Shown piece after piece: positions 11,930 through 21,968 of a stretch of 64,000 nt of DNA. The DNA is from Pseudeuparius sepicola. Lineage: Eukaryota > Arthropoda > Insecta > Coleoptera > Anthribidae. The stretch is taken from positions 42,593,223-42,657,222 of the forward strand of contig OY987303.1 of NCBI GenBank assembly GCA_963920635.1. The letters run 5' to 3'. The notes beneath the pieces were generated by a model. It was not told the DNA's origin. It saw only the letters and a program-made list of their open reading frames with translations, and made no database searches. Each line of letters begins with the position of its first letter. The first letter of the stretch is position 1. A program made the translations under genes and the position numbers.

Positions 11930-12420
11930 CACTTGGCAACATAGTAGCGCCGCCCCGAGAGAAGTAGGGGCCGCGAGCCGCGATTGGCTAATATCGCGCA
12001 CTAGTTATGAGTAGTGGGGATCACCTGTAGTGTCGATGTCAAGTGGCGCCCCGCGCTTGCGCTCCTCGCCCAGCTGTAATTTAGTAGGTCGGCCGGGCCG
12101 GGCGGCGTGGAAATGGAGCAAAATCGAGTGAATCAGTGCCAGTGAATTCATTCGTAATTGTAATTATTGCGCGATTCGGCGCGGCGTCGTTTTTGTGTGA
12201 AGTTGGCGTCGGACGCCAGCGCCCGACGCCAACGTCATATGCCCGCGCCTGGCGAATCTCGGCGAAGGAATGTCGGGCAGTAGTCAAGGGCACGCAGAAG
12301 CTTAAATTCACCAGGAGGAGTCGCTGTTTTTCGGTTTTTGGGGACATTACGCGACATTTCGCCACCAAGTTTTTACGAAAAGTAAGAGGAATGGTAAGGA
12401 ATTAACTTGAGAGAGTTCCG
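11930..12420 (+). promoter_or_regulatory. CpG-rich block, possible host promoter or 5' exon
   Basis: This block is clearly richer in G+C and CpG than its surroundings. It has an inverted CCAAT-type box (ATTGGC at 11983), an initiator-like TCAGTG near 12132 and a splice-donor-like AAAA|GTAAGA at 12382. The plus-strand open frame 12136-12405 has no known motif and could be 5' UTR. No downstream exon is identified. The block could equally be part of a GC-rich repeat. Confidence 0.35.
12202..12233. repeat. Short GC palindrome
   Basis: GTTGGCGTCGG and CCGACGCCAAC are perfect 11-bp inverted arms around a 10-base centre. The outer nine bases equal the tip of the MITE at 6437. It may be a minimal remnant of that family or a protein-binding palindrome. 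Confidence 0.5.
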
Positions 12421-12454
12421 AAACGGCAAAGGGTTAAAAAATGCGGAAATGATA

Positions 12455-12962
12455 AGCACGCCAATTTGACAGTCTTCCCCAACTATTTTCGGAACCGAAT
12501 AATTTTTTATTTACAACCATGTATGTAATATCGACATTTCTGACTTTTTAGAAGTTTGAAAGTGTCAATTTTTTGACTTTTACTTCCCGCCCCCCGGGTG
12601 GAAAGTTTACTTTATCTCGAGACACCTCGGTGTGTAATATACTATTAAAAGTAGACAATAGACAGGACAACAACCCTGAGGGGGTTTAAAAGTGGCGCAC
12701 CATCAGGCAAGGGTAGAAAAATATTAAAAACGATGAACAAATCGGGGCCGCGCGTTAAATTCACATCAAATGACAGTCTTCCCCCACTTTTTTCGGAAAC
12801 GAATAATTTTTTAAAAGTAGATAATACATAGGACCACAACCCTGAGGGGGTTTAAAGGTGGCGCACTATCGGGCAAGGGTTGAAAAATATTAAAAACTAT
12901 GAACAAATCGAAGCCGCGCGTTAAATTCACGTCAAATTACAGTCTTCCCCCACTTTTTTCGA
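12455..12962 (+). repeat. Degenerate tandem repeat, period ~166 bp
   Basis: Two full units (about 12640-12805 and 12806-12962) and a partial third upstream share the landmarks ACAACCCTGAGGGGGTTTAA, GCGCGTTAAATTCAC and ACAGTCTTCCCC. Units differ by scattered substitutions. Non-coding. Confidence 0.75.
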
Positions 12963-13694
12963 GATGATAGGGCTACAGGCGAACACTCGCTAAAAAAAAG
13001 TAACGCGCCGCTGCTCTACGCTCTACCCTATGGGTGGTTGTGGAAATTTGCAATTTTTACAGATAATTTGTATTTTAAAACAAATACTTTATTCAGTCGA
13101 TTGCCGATCAGAAATTTATTATCCCAAGGTGTCCCAAGAGATGGCTAATTATTAGTATAAAAAAATTGCGGCCTGAAAATCAGTGTAAAATAGGTAGGTA
13201 GGTAGATACCTACTCCACAAAAGACTTGTCAAAAAATTATGAGTGTGAAATCAGCAATGAGTTTTCTAGGAATGACTTCTCCGAGCGGCGCTCGGATACA
13301 TTTCTGCTGCCTAGGGACTTAAAATAACAGTAAAGTGATAAAAACTGACGTGTTTGTTAAATTATTGTGTGCGCCTGTGAAGAAAGCAATAAACAGTTCG
13401 TCACAGCAGCCGACATCATAAAAAAACGTGGATACCTACCAGCAGTAATTTTCAAAGGTACCTAGGTACCTAATTCTGCAAGCAGATTTATTCCACTCTG
13501 ACATGCGGCAACGTCGCGGTATTCCCCTTCCTAATCTAACGTTATTCCCCTCCATCTCCTAGGGAGAGGTTAGACCTCCCCTCTAAGCGCTTCTAGTGAC
13601 GATCCAGCGGCGTGCATTGAGCACGGATAAAGATTGATTTGCCCCATTTTCTAAACATCGATTAAAAAAATTTTTTTTTCATTTTTCGGTTTTA
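12963..13694. other. Non-coding, microsatellite-bearing
   Basis: A short TAGG repeat lies at about 13190-13205 and a GGTACCTA palindromic run near 13457-13471. A mildly GC-rich stretch at 13490-13630 has no recognisable gene. Confidence 0.4.
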
Positions 13695-13830
13695 TGAACG
13701 TCCCCGATTACGTGGTTAAAATTTCTGTACCTATCAAAGATACACCCTGTATAGGGAGAAAAAAAGATGTTTCTGGGAACATAATATCGATGACATCACA
13801 GCGGCCATTTTCCCAAATGTCGAAGAAAAA
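13695..13830 (-). repeat. Uninterrupted paralogue of the 8557-10203 insertion site
   Basis: Read on the minus strand, this joins a segment like 8496-8556 (GGCCGCTGTGATGTCATCG) directly to a segment like 10204-10240 (ACAGGGTGTATCTTTGATA). The junction falls at CCCTATACAGGG, the point where the 1.65-kb element is inserted in the other copy. Confidence 0.7.
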
Positions 13831-14349
13831 AGGAATTAAGTTTATTCGCCTTGTCATTCTTTTTGTAATTTCTACAATGCACAATGCATGGAACCTTTAG
13901 TAGGCCTACTATGGAGTGGTTCGACAGTCAGTCAGTACTATAAGATATTTTTTCACTACATTTTTATGATGGTTTATAAAAAAAATAAAAAAGTAAGGCA
14001 GTGTCCACTGTCCGCTGTTTTGCCGCCCCCTTAAGATTCAAACGGGGACAAGCGCACCCCCCTGCCCCCCCCCCCCCCCCATAGATTCGGCCCTACAGTT
14101 CTGCTAATCTAAATTGTTGGCTGACTTGTATACACAGAAATCGTTAACTTTGAGTGAAAAAAATTAGATTCTCAGATTAACGGGTGAAAATGTGCCTTAT
14201 CGTGAAGTTACCAGGTTTAATGCGCGTCATGAACGGAATATCCACTATTTTACCGTATAGCAAAAATTATTTGATCTATTCGGTTAACGGGTAAGTGAAG
14301 TTGAAGAGTTTGAAAATTTATAAAATGAAATACAATTGTACCTATGGTT
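13831..14349. other. Spacer with poly-C tract
   Basis: A C-run of about 17 bases lies near 14063-14080. No gene or paired repeats are seen. Confidence 0.35.
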
Positions 14350-14760
14350 TTGAAGGAAATATGTCTAATAAAAAAATAGCAGGTAATGAGAACAACGGAA
14401 GATCTGAACAAATTTTAGAATATTTTGGGTAAAATCCCAATAAATATTCAATTTGGAAATGTTAAAGAAATAAATTAAAGGCATTTAAAGCAAAATTTCT
14501 TCACACGTTAGAAGTAGGAGACATGGAACAAAGATTAGATTATTGTTTGTGGGCGCAAGAGGAATAGGTACTTAAATGATGCTAACTTTCTAAAAAATAT
14601 ATTATTTACGGATGAAGCAAAAACAAATGTGATTGTTTCATCCCGGAATATACGTCATTGTTTGGAAGAAAATCCTCATTTTGTGGTATACTGTATGTCA
14701 ATTCTCGCAAAAAGTAAATGTCTTTTGAGGGATAACTGGCCACAGTTATAACATATGTGC
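14350..14760 (+). pseudogene. Heavily decayed mariner-like transposase fragment
   Basis: In shifting plus-strand frames the translation shows RLDYCLWAQ near 14530 and then NFLKNILFTDEAK followed by LEENPHFV near 14585-14685. This order (R..FC.W, ILFTDEA, ENPH) is the central part of insect Tc1/mariner-type transposases, with the catalytic Asp in TDEA. Stops and frameshifts abound. No terminal repeats could be assigned. Confidence 0.5.
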
Positions 14761-16060
14761 AATCTGAAATTGTTTAAAAATAAATCAACTAAGAGCAAGG
14801 ACATTATTTACCTGAATGCACATTTTATAACAAAAACTAGAATATTGTTCGTAGACACAAGGGGAATGACTGAAAGACTCTTTTACTTTAATTTTTTTAA
14901 TTGAGTTTATTTTACATTTAGTAACATTATTGTTTCAAAAATCCAAACCAGACAAGCATAAAATTCGAAAAAAAAATATATCGGAAATTTCAGGCGCTGT
15001 AGAAAAAAACATCCTGTATATTTCTTCTTTCAATTTCGTCCATCAATACTTTGGGTGGTCCTGATAATTCTTCAACTGTTTTGAAATAATTCCATGGAAC
15101 GCTTGACTCGCCAGGTGCCATAAAGTTTCTATTTTGCTCCACTTTAACACGGTGTAGAAGCGAACACCCTCTATATTTTTGTGTTCAAATTTTGTATATA
15201 GGGGTTTTGGAGTGTCCTGATTTGCGAAATGGTGTCAGACTTTAAATAAAAAAAAACGCAAAATGATTTTCGTAAAAATCGGAGGTATAAAAGAGTCGTA
15301 GCCGTCCCTGGACATGCATAACAAAATAACATTAAAAGAAGCATTTCTTAAAGACCTTTCGAATAAAAAAGATTTTTGAAAATATCTCACAATGTCTCAC
15401 AAATTTAAGATATACATAAGTGTTAAAAGTTTCATTTTATTTTGTTATAAGGGAAGTTTGGAACACGACTACGAAGGCAGAGTGTTCCATCCCTTTGAAC
15501 AAAATAAAATCACTTTTAGCGCGTATATCATACCTACACTATTTTTTCTACAAACAAAGACCATTAAAAATATCATATTTAACGCATGTTTTCAGTCTCT
15601 AAATGTCATCTTATGACAGTGTTAAAAGTAAAAATCTTTTAATACTCAATGCTAAAAGATATTTACTCGGTGTAAAAGATATTCACTCGGTGTTTCAAGT
15701 GATTTACTTTTAACATGCTTTAATGGTGTTTGCAGGGAAAATATATTTTTTTTATCAATTTGTGTAAATAGTAGACACAGAAAATACCATTTTAAAAGTT
15801 TTCCGTGGAAGATTTTGTTTTTTTTCTCGAAAAATGTGTTTCGGTAAAATCAGGTTTATTCAATACAAAAAGGGCATACTTTTACAAAATTTCATGTAGT
15901 AAATTGAGTTATTTTTACCAGAAAAAAAAACGAAAAATCGGTTTTCCGCCATTTTCTCGGCCAATTTGAAGTCACGTTGAAAAATGCTTTATAAGACAGT
16001 TTTAGATTCTTTAAATACCTACAACTTTTTTGTAGGACATTTTCCGCTGGGGGGGACAAT
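14761..16060. other. Non-coding with a dispersed repeat
   Basis: Bases about 15170-15385 (GTTCAAATTTTGTATATAGG onward, including GACCTTTCGAATAAA) match 44485-44670 at moderate similarity, so both are copies of one dispersed repeat. Motifs of the ACACCCTCTATA type suggest old mariner-like tips. No gene seen. Confidence 0.45.
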
Positions 16061-16243
16061 TGGATAAAATTGCTGGTCTCCTCATTATTACCACTGCATT
16101 TTGTTTGATAGAGACTTTTGATGTTGTCAGATATTATTGACATGAAAAAATTGTAAAACATAAAAATAAATTCATTCTATTCATAAAACGTTTTTTAGGG
16201 TAGATACTGTTACTCTTACAACTTGAGTACCGTATTGCCCACA
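16061..16243 (+). repeat. BEL 5' LTR
   Basis: It begins TGGATAAAATTGCTGG and ends GTATTGCCCACA, giving TG...CA termini. It is about 98% identical to the 3' LTR. Confidence 0.85.
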
Positions 16244-16248
16244 TTTAT

Positions 16249-16266
16249 TGGTCCTTCGAGCCGGAT
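16249..16266 (+). other. BEL primer-binding site
   Basis: TGGTCCTTCGAGCCGGAT lies five bases after the LTR. It begins with TGG, as expected for pairing to a tRNA 3' CCA end. The tRNA identity is not determined. Confidence 0.65.
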
Positions 16267-16681
16267 ATCATGGACCATCGCGTCGTTATAGTTCACGGTC
16301 GCAGTTCATAGACAAAAACAATTTTTTTACGAGACACGTTGAAGCGTGTTGCGGACGACGTGGGAGTGGACGTGGACTTTTGCTGCAATTTGGACCAGGA
16401 GAGATCATCGTTCCAGCAACAGCTGCAGAGCAAAGATTGCCGGCCAAATCAGCGAGCTTGTTCCAGTTTACTTAGCCATTCATTGGTTTTGTCTCTGCTA
16501 CAAATTGGAGTATACTTTTCGGCGTAAAAGTAGTGTAACTTTTTGCATAAAACCATGGGTGAAAATGAGCAACAGGTCAAAATTTTTACTAAAAAACGGG
16601 GTATTTTAAAGGCTAGGTTAACATGCTTTTTTAGATATCTTGACGTCATAAAAAATAATCAAGAATATTCAGATTTTAGAA

Positions 16682-17565
16682 TTGGAAAACAGGGTTAGAA
16701 ATATCAAATCGTTAATAGATGAATTTAACGAGGTGCAAGCAGAGATAGAGATGTTAATTGATGAGGATTCAGTAGCCGATCAGATTGCAGAGAGAGTTGC
16801 ATTCGAGGACGGGTTTTATGCTGCAATATCAGCAGGTGAGAGTATTATGAGAACTCATAGTGAGGAATCTGACAAAGATTCGATTATTTCACAAAAGGGT
16901 CATGTATCAGTAAGCAATAACGGTATTTTTAATGGTGTAAAACTGCCAGTTATTACATTGCCTAATTTTGAAGCAGCATACGAGAGTTGGACTGAATTCA
17001 GGGATACTTACATTTCATTGATTCACACAAATTACGGTATTAGTGATACAAAAGTATCACTATCTTAGGGCGGCTTTGAAAGGTAGTGCTGCACAGGTCA
17101 TTTCATCCATAGATTTTAGTGCAGATAATTATAGTTTAGCTTGGGATACTGTGTTTGACAGATATAATAACGAACGGTTACTGGTTAATAGCCATGTTAA
17201 AGCTATTTTTGATTTGGAACCTATTTACAAGGAATCAGCCACAAAATTAAGGGACTTAGTCGATCAAGTTACAAAACATTTAAAATCTTTAGAATTATTA
17301 CAAGAACCTGTAGAACATTGGGGTACATTAGTCATTTATATCGTCTCTAGCAAGTTAGACAGCCCAACATTGAAGGAATGGGAACAGTTTAAAGGTGATA
17401 CGGAAAAACGATCCTTTAACGATTTGAGAAATTTTTTATCAAATAGAGCTATTTTATTGGAAACGCTAGAGAAGAGTTCTTTTACTAGAAAGGATTTTAA
17501 AGCAAAAAACGAGATTAGAAACATTGATTACAAAACGAAACCACAATATTCTTTCACTAGAGGTA
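16682..17565 (+). pseudogene. BEL gag, N-terminal part, truncated by insertion
   Basis: The translation has a short coiled region (FNEVQAEIEML) and the gag landmark LPVITLPNFEAAYESWTEF, followed in another frame by KYHYLRAALKGSAAQVISS and AWDTVFDRY, the usual core of BEL/Pao capsid proteins. A single-base frameshift near 17050 separates the two parts. No in-frame ATG starts the first part. The frame runs into the foldback element at 17575. Structural protein of the retrotransposon particle; not functional here. Confidence 0.85.
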
Positions 17566-17574
17566 TTTTAGTTT
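17566..17574 (+). repeat. Left 9-bp target duplication TTTTAGTTT
   Basis: Identical to 34296-34304. The duplicated bases lie in BEL coding sequence, and the BEL reading resumes after the right copy. Nine bases is the duplication length typical of Mutator-like and Drosophila foldback elements. Confidence 0.92.
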
Positions 17575-17870
17575 ACCGGTATGAAGTTAGCAGCCATTTT
17601 TTGGCAGCCAAAAATTTTAGCAGCTATAACAAACATGGTGTGAAGTTAGCAGCCATTTTTTGGCAGCCAAAAATTTTAGCAGCAACATGGTGTGAAGTTA
17701 GCAGCCAATTTTTGGCAGCCATTTTATTTTTGATTAAGCAACCCGAATTTTTTTTAATGTTTTTTTTACTGCAAAAATAATATTGGTTCTTTCCTTGCTA
17801 GACGTTTGAAGAGTCGAAAACATCCCATGTAAACATAATATTTATTTTCCCATTTTAAGAAATGTTATGC
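17575..17870 (+). repeat. Left terminal tip of the foldback arm
   Basis: It mirrors 34000-34295 almost throughout. It contains three direct copies of a 40-60-bp subrepeat starting GAAGTTAGCAGCCA (at about 17582, 17642 and 17694), each with TGGCAGCC. These may be transposase-binding sites, by analogy with foldback elements. Confidence 0.88.
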
Positions 17871-20800
17871 ACAATGATTCGATCTTGCCCAGTAAAGTGG
17901 CCAATTAAGAGAGGCAAAAAGCCCTTAGTGAGAATTCCTTGCTAGCCGTTCGAAGGGTTAAAAACTGCCCTTGAATGATATAATAATTATTTTCGCGTTT
18001 TCAGAAATGTTGTGCACAATTCGTTCCTACGCCAAAAAGTAGCCAACTAATATAGGTAAAAAAGCCCCCTAGTTAGAATTCCTTGCTAGCCGTCCGAAGG
18101 GTTAAAAATCGCCCTTGAATGACATAATAATTATTTTCGCGTTTTCAGAAATGTTGTGCACAATTCGTTCCTACGCCAAAAAGTAGCCAACCAAGAGAGG
18201 TAAAAAAGCCCCCTAGTTAGAATTCATTGCTAGCCGTCCGAAGGGTTAAAAACCGCCCTTGAATGACATAATAATTATTTTCGCGTTTTCAGAAATGTTG
18301 TGCACAATTCGTTCTTACGGCAAAAAGTAGCCAACTAAAAAAGGTGAAAAAGCACCTTAGTGAGAATTCCTTGATAGCCGTTCGAAGGGTTAAAAACCGC
18401 CCTTGAATGATATAATAATTATTTTCGCGTTTTCAGAAATGTTGTGCACAATTCGTTCCTACGCCAAAAAGTAGCCAACTAATATAGGTAAAAAAAGCCC
18501 CCTAGTTAGAATTCCTTGCTAGCCGTCCGAAGGGTTAAAAATCGCCCTTGAATGACATAATAATTATTTTTGCGTTTTCAGAAATGTTGTGCACAATTCG
18601 TTCCTACGCCAAAAAGTAGCCAACTAAGAGAGGTAAAAAAGCCCACTAGTTAGAATTCCTTGCTAGCCGTTCGAAGGGTTAAAAACCGCCCTTGAATGAC
18701 ATAATAATTATTTTAGCGTTTTCAGAAATGTTGTGCACAATTCGTTCTTACGGCAAAAAGTAGCCAACTAAGAAAGGTGAAAAAGCACCCTAGTGAGAAT
18801 TCCTTGCTAGCCGTTCGAAGGGTTAAAAACCGCCCTTGAATTACATATTAATTATTTTCGCGTTTTCAGAAATGTTGTGCACAATTCGTTCCTACGCCAA
18901 AAAGCAACCAACTAAGAAAAAAAGACCCCTAGTGAGAATTCCTTGCTAGCCGTTCGAAGGGTTAAAAACCGCCCTTGAATTACATAATAATTATTTTCGC
19001 GTTTTCAGAAATGTTGTGCACAATTCGTTCCTACGCCAAAAAGTAGACAACTAAGAGAGGTAAAAAAGCCCCCTAGTTAGAATTCATTGCTAGCCGTTCG
19101 AAGGGTCAAAAACTGCCCTTGAATGACATAATAATTATTTTCGCGTTTTCAGAAATGTTGTGCACAATTCGTTCCTACGCCAAAAAGTAGCCAACTAAGA
19201 GAGGTAAAAAAGCACCCTAGTGAGAATTCCTTGCTAGCCGTTCGAAGGGTTAAAAACCGCCCTTGAATGACATAATAATTATTTTCGCGTTTTCAGAAAT
19301 GTTGTGCACAATTCGTTTCTACGCCAAAAAGTAGCCAACCAAGAGAGGTAAAAAAGCCCCCTAGTTAGAATTCATTGCTAGCCGTTCGAAGGGTTAAAAA
19401 CCGCCCTTGAATTACATATTAATTATTTTCGCGTTTTCAGAAATGTTGTGCACAATTCGTTCCTACGCCAAAAAGCAGCCAACTAAGAGAGGTCAAAAAG
19501 ACTCCTAGTGAGAATTCCTTGCTAGCCGTTCGAAGGGTTAAAAACCGCCCTTGAATTACATAATAATTATTTTCGCGTTTTCAGAAATGTTGTGCACAAT
19601 TCGTTCCTACGCCAAAAAGTAGCCAACTAAGAGAGGTAAAAAAGCCCCCTAGTTAGAATTCATTGCTAGCCGTCCGAAGGGTTTAAAACCACCCTTGAAT
19701 GACATAATAATTATTTTCGCGTTTTCAGAAATGTTGTGCACAATTCGTTCATACGCCAAAAAGTAGCCAACTAAGAGAGGTAAAAAAGACCCCTAGTGAG
19801 AATTCCTTGCTAGCCGTTCGAAGGGTTAAAAACCGCCCTTGAATTACATAATAATGAGTTTCGCGTTTTCAGAAATGTTGTGCACAATTCGTTCCTACGC
19901 CAAAAAGTAGCCAACCAAGAGAGGTAAAAAAGCTCCCTAGTTATAATTCCTTGCTAGCTGTTCGAAGGGTTAAAAACCGCCCTTGAATTACATAATAATT
20001 ATTTTCGCGTTTTCAGAAATGTTGTGCACAATTCGTTCCTACGCCAAAAAGTAGCCAACTAAGAGAGGTAAAAAAGCCCCCTAGTTAGAATTCATTGCTA
20101 GCCGTCCGAAGGGTTAAAAACCGCCCTTGAATGACATAATAATTATTTTCGCATTTTTAGAAATGTTGTGCACAATTCGTTCTTACGCCAAAAAGTAGCC
20201 AACTAAGAAAGGCGAAAAAGCACCCTAGAGGGAATTCCTTGCTAGCCGTCGGAAGGGTTAAAAACCGCCCTTGAATGGCAAAATAATTAATTTCGCATTT
20301 TCAGAAACGTTTTGCACAATTCGTTCTTACGCCAAAAAGTAGCCAACTAAGAAGAGCGAAAAAGCACCCTAGAGAGAATTCCTTGCTAGCCGTCGGAAGG
20401 GTCAAAAACCGCCCTTCAATGGCAAAATAATTAATTTCGCATTTTCAGAAATGTTGTGCACAATTCGTTCAAACGGCAAAAAGTAGCCAACTAAGAAAGG
20501 TGAAAAAGCACCCTAGTGACAATTCCTTGCTAGCCGTTAGAAGGGGTAAGAACCGCCCTTGAATGTCAAAATAATGAATTTCGCATTTTCAGAAATGTTG
20601 TGCACAATTCGTTCTTCCGCCAAAAAATAGCCAACTAAGAAAGGTGAAAAAGCACCCTAGTGAGAATCCCTTGCTAGCCGTCGGAAGGGTTAAAAACCGC
20701 CCTTGAATGGCAAAATAATTAATTTCGCATTTTCAGAAATGTTGTGCACAATTCGACAAAAAATAGCCAACTAAGAAAGGTGAAAAAGCACCCTAGTGAG

Positions 20801-21968
20801 AATCCCTTGCTAGCCGTCGGAAGGGTCAAAAACCGCCCTTCAATGGCAAAATAATTAATTTCGCATTTTCAGAAATGTTGTGCATAATTCGTTCAAACGG
20901 CAAAAAGTAGCCAACTAAGAAAGGTGAAAAAGCACCCTAGTGACAATTCCTTGCTAGCCGTTAGAAGGGGTAAGAACCGCCCTTGAATGGCAAAATAATG
21001 AATTTCGCATTTTCAGAAATGTTGTGCACAATTCGTTCTTCCGCCAAAAAATAGCCAACTAAGAAAGGTGAAAAAGCACCCTAGTGAGAATCCCTTGCTA
21101 GTCGTCGGAAGGGTTAAAAACCGCCCTTCAATGGCAAAATAATTAATTTCGCATTTTCAGAAATGTTGTGCACAACTCTTTCTTACGCCAAAAAGTAGCC
21201 AACTAAGAAAGGTGAAAAAGCACCCTAGTGACAATTCCTTGCTAGCCGTTCGAAGGGGTAAGAACCGCCCTTGAAAGGCAAAATAATGAATTTCGCATTT
21301 TCAGAAATGTTGTGCACAATTCGTTCTTCCGCCAAAAAATAGCCAACTAAGAAAGGTGAAAAAGCACCCTAGTGAGAATCCCTTGCTAGCCGTCGGAAGG
21401 GTTAAAAACCGCCCTTCAATGGCAAAATAATTAATTTCGCATTTTCAGAAATGTTGTGCACAATTCGTTCTTACGCCAAAAAGTAGCCAACTAAGAAAGG
21501 TGAAAAAGCACCCCAGTGAGAATTCCTTGCTAGCCGTCGGAAGGGTTAAAAACCGCCCTTCAATGGCAAAATAATTAATTTCGCATTTTCTGAAATGTTG
21601 TGCACAATTCGTTCTTACGCCAAAAAGTAGCCAACTAAGAAAGGCGAAAAAGCACCCTAGTGAGAATTCCTTGCTAGCCGTCAGAAGGGTTAAAAACCGC
21701 CCTTCAATGGCAAAATAATTAATTTCGCATTTTCAGAAATGTTGTGCACAATTCGTTCTTACGCCAAAAAGTAGCCAACTAAGAAAGGTGAAAAAGCACC
21801 CCAGTGAGAATTCCTTGCTAGCCGTCGGAAGGGTTAAAAACCGCCCTTCAATGGCAAAATAATTAATTTCGCATTTTCTGAAATGTTGTGCACAATTCGT
21901 TCTTACGCCAAAAAGTAGCCAACTAAGAAAGGTGAAAAAGCACCCTAGTGAGAATTCCTTGCTAGCCG
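17831..21968 (+). repeat. Left-arm tandem array, ~144-bp units (~28 copies)
   Basis: The landmark AAATGTTGTGCACAATTCG recurs every 144-145 bp (for example near 18005, 18149, 18293). Other constant parts are TTCCTTGCTAGCCGT and AACCGCCCTTGAATG. The outer ~17 units read ATAATTATTTTCGCG. Inner units from about 20270 read AATAATTAATTTCGCA and carry CGTCGGAAGGG. Two- and three-unit higher-order repeats occur within 20500-21960, for example a 288-bp copy step between about 21510 and 21800. Non-coding. Confidence 0.95.

Noticed and set aside
16056..16060. 5-bp target duplication for the BEL element
   Set aside because: ACAAT before the left LTR does not match GTCAC after the right LTR (37758-37762). 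I report none.
17831..21968. Regular repeats resembling a CRISPR array
   Set aside because: Units are contiguous 144-bp copies without unique spacers, occur inverted on the other side, and sit in an insect transposon. This is a tandem satellite.
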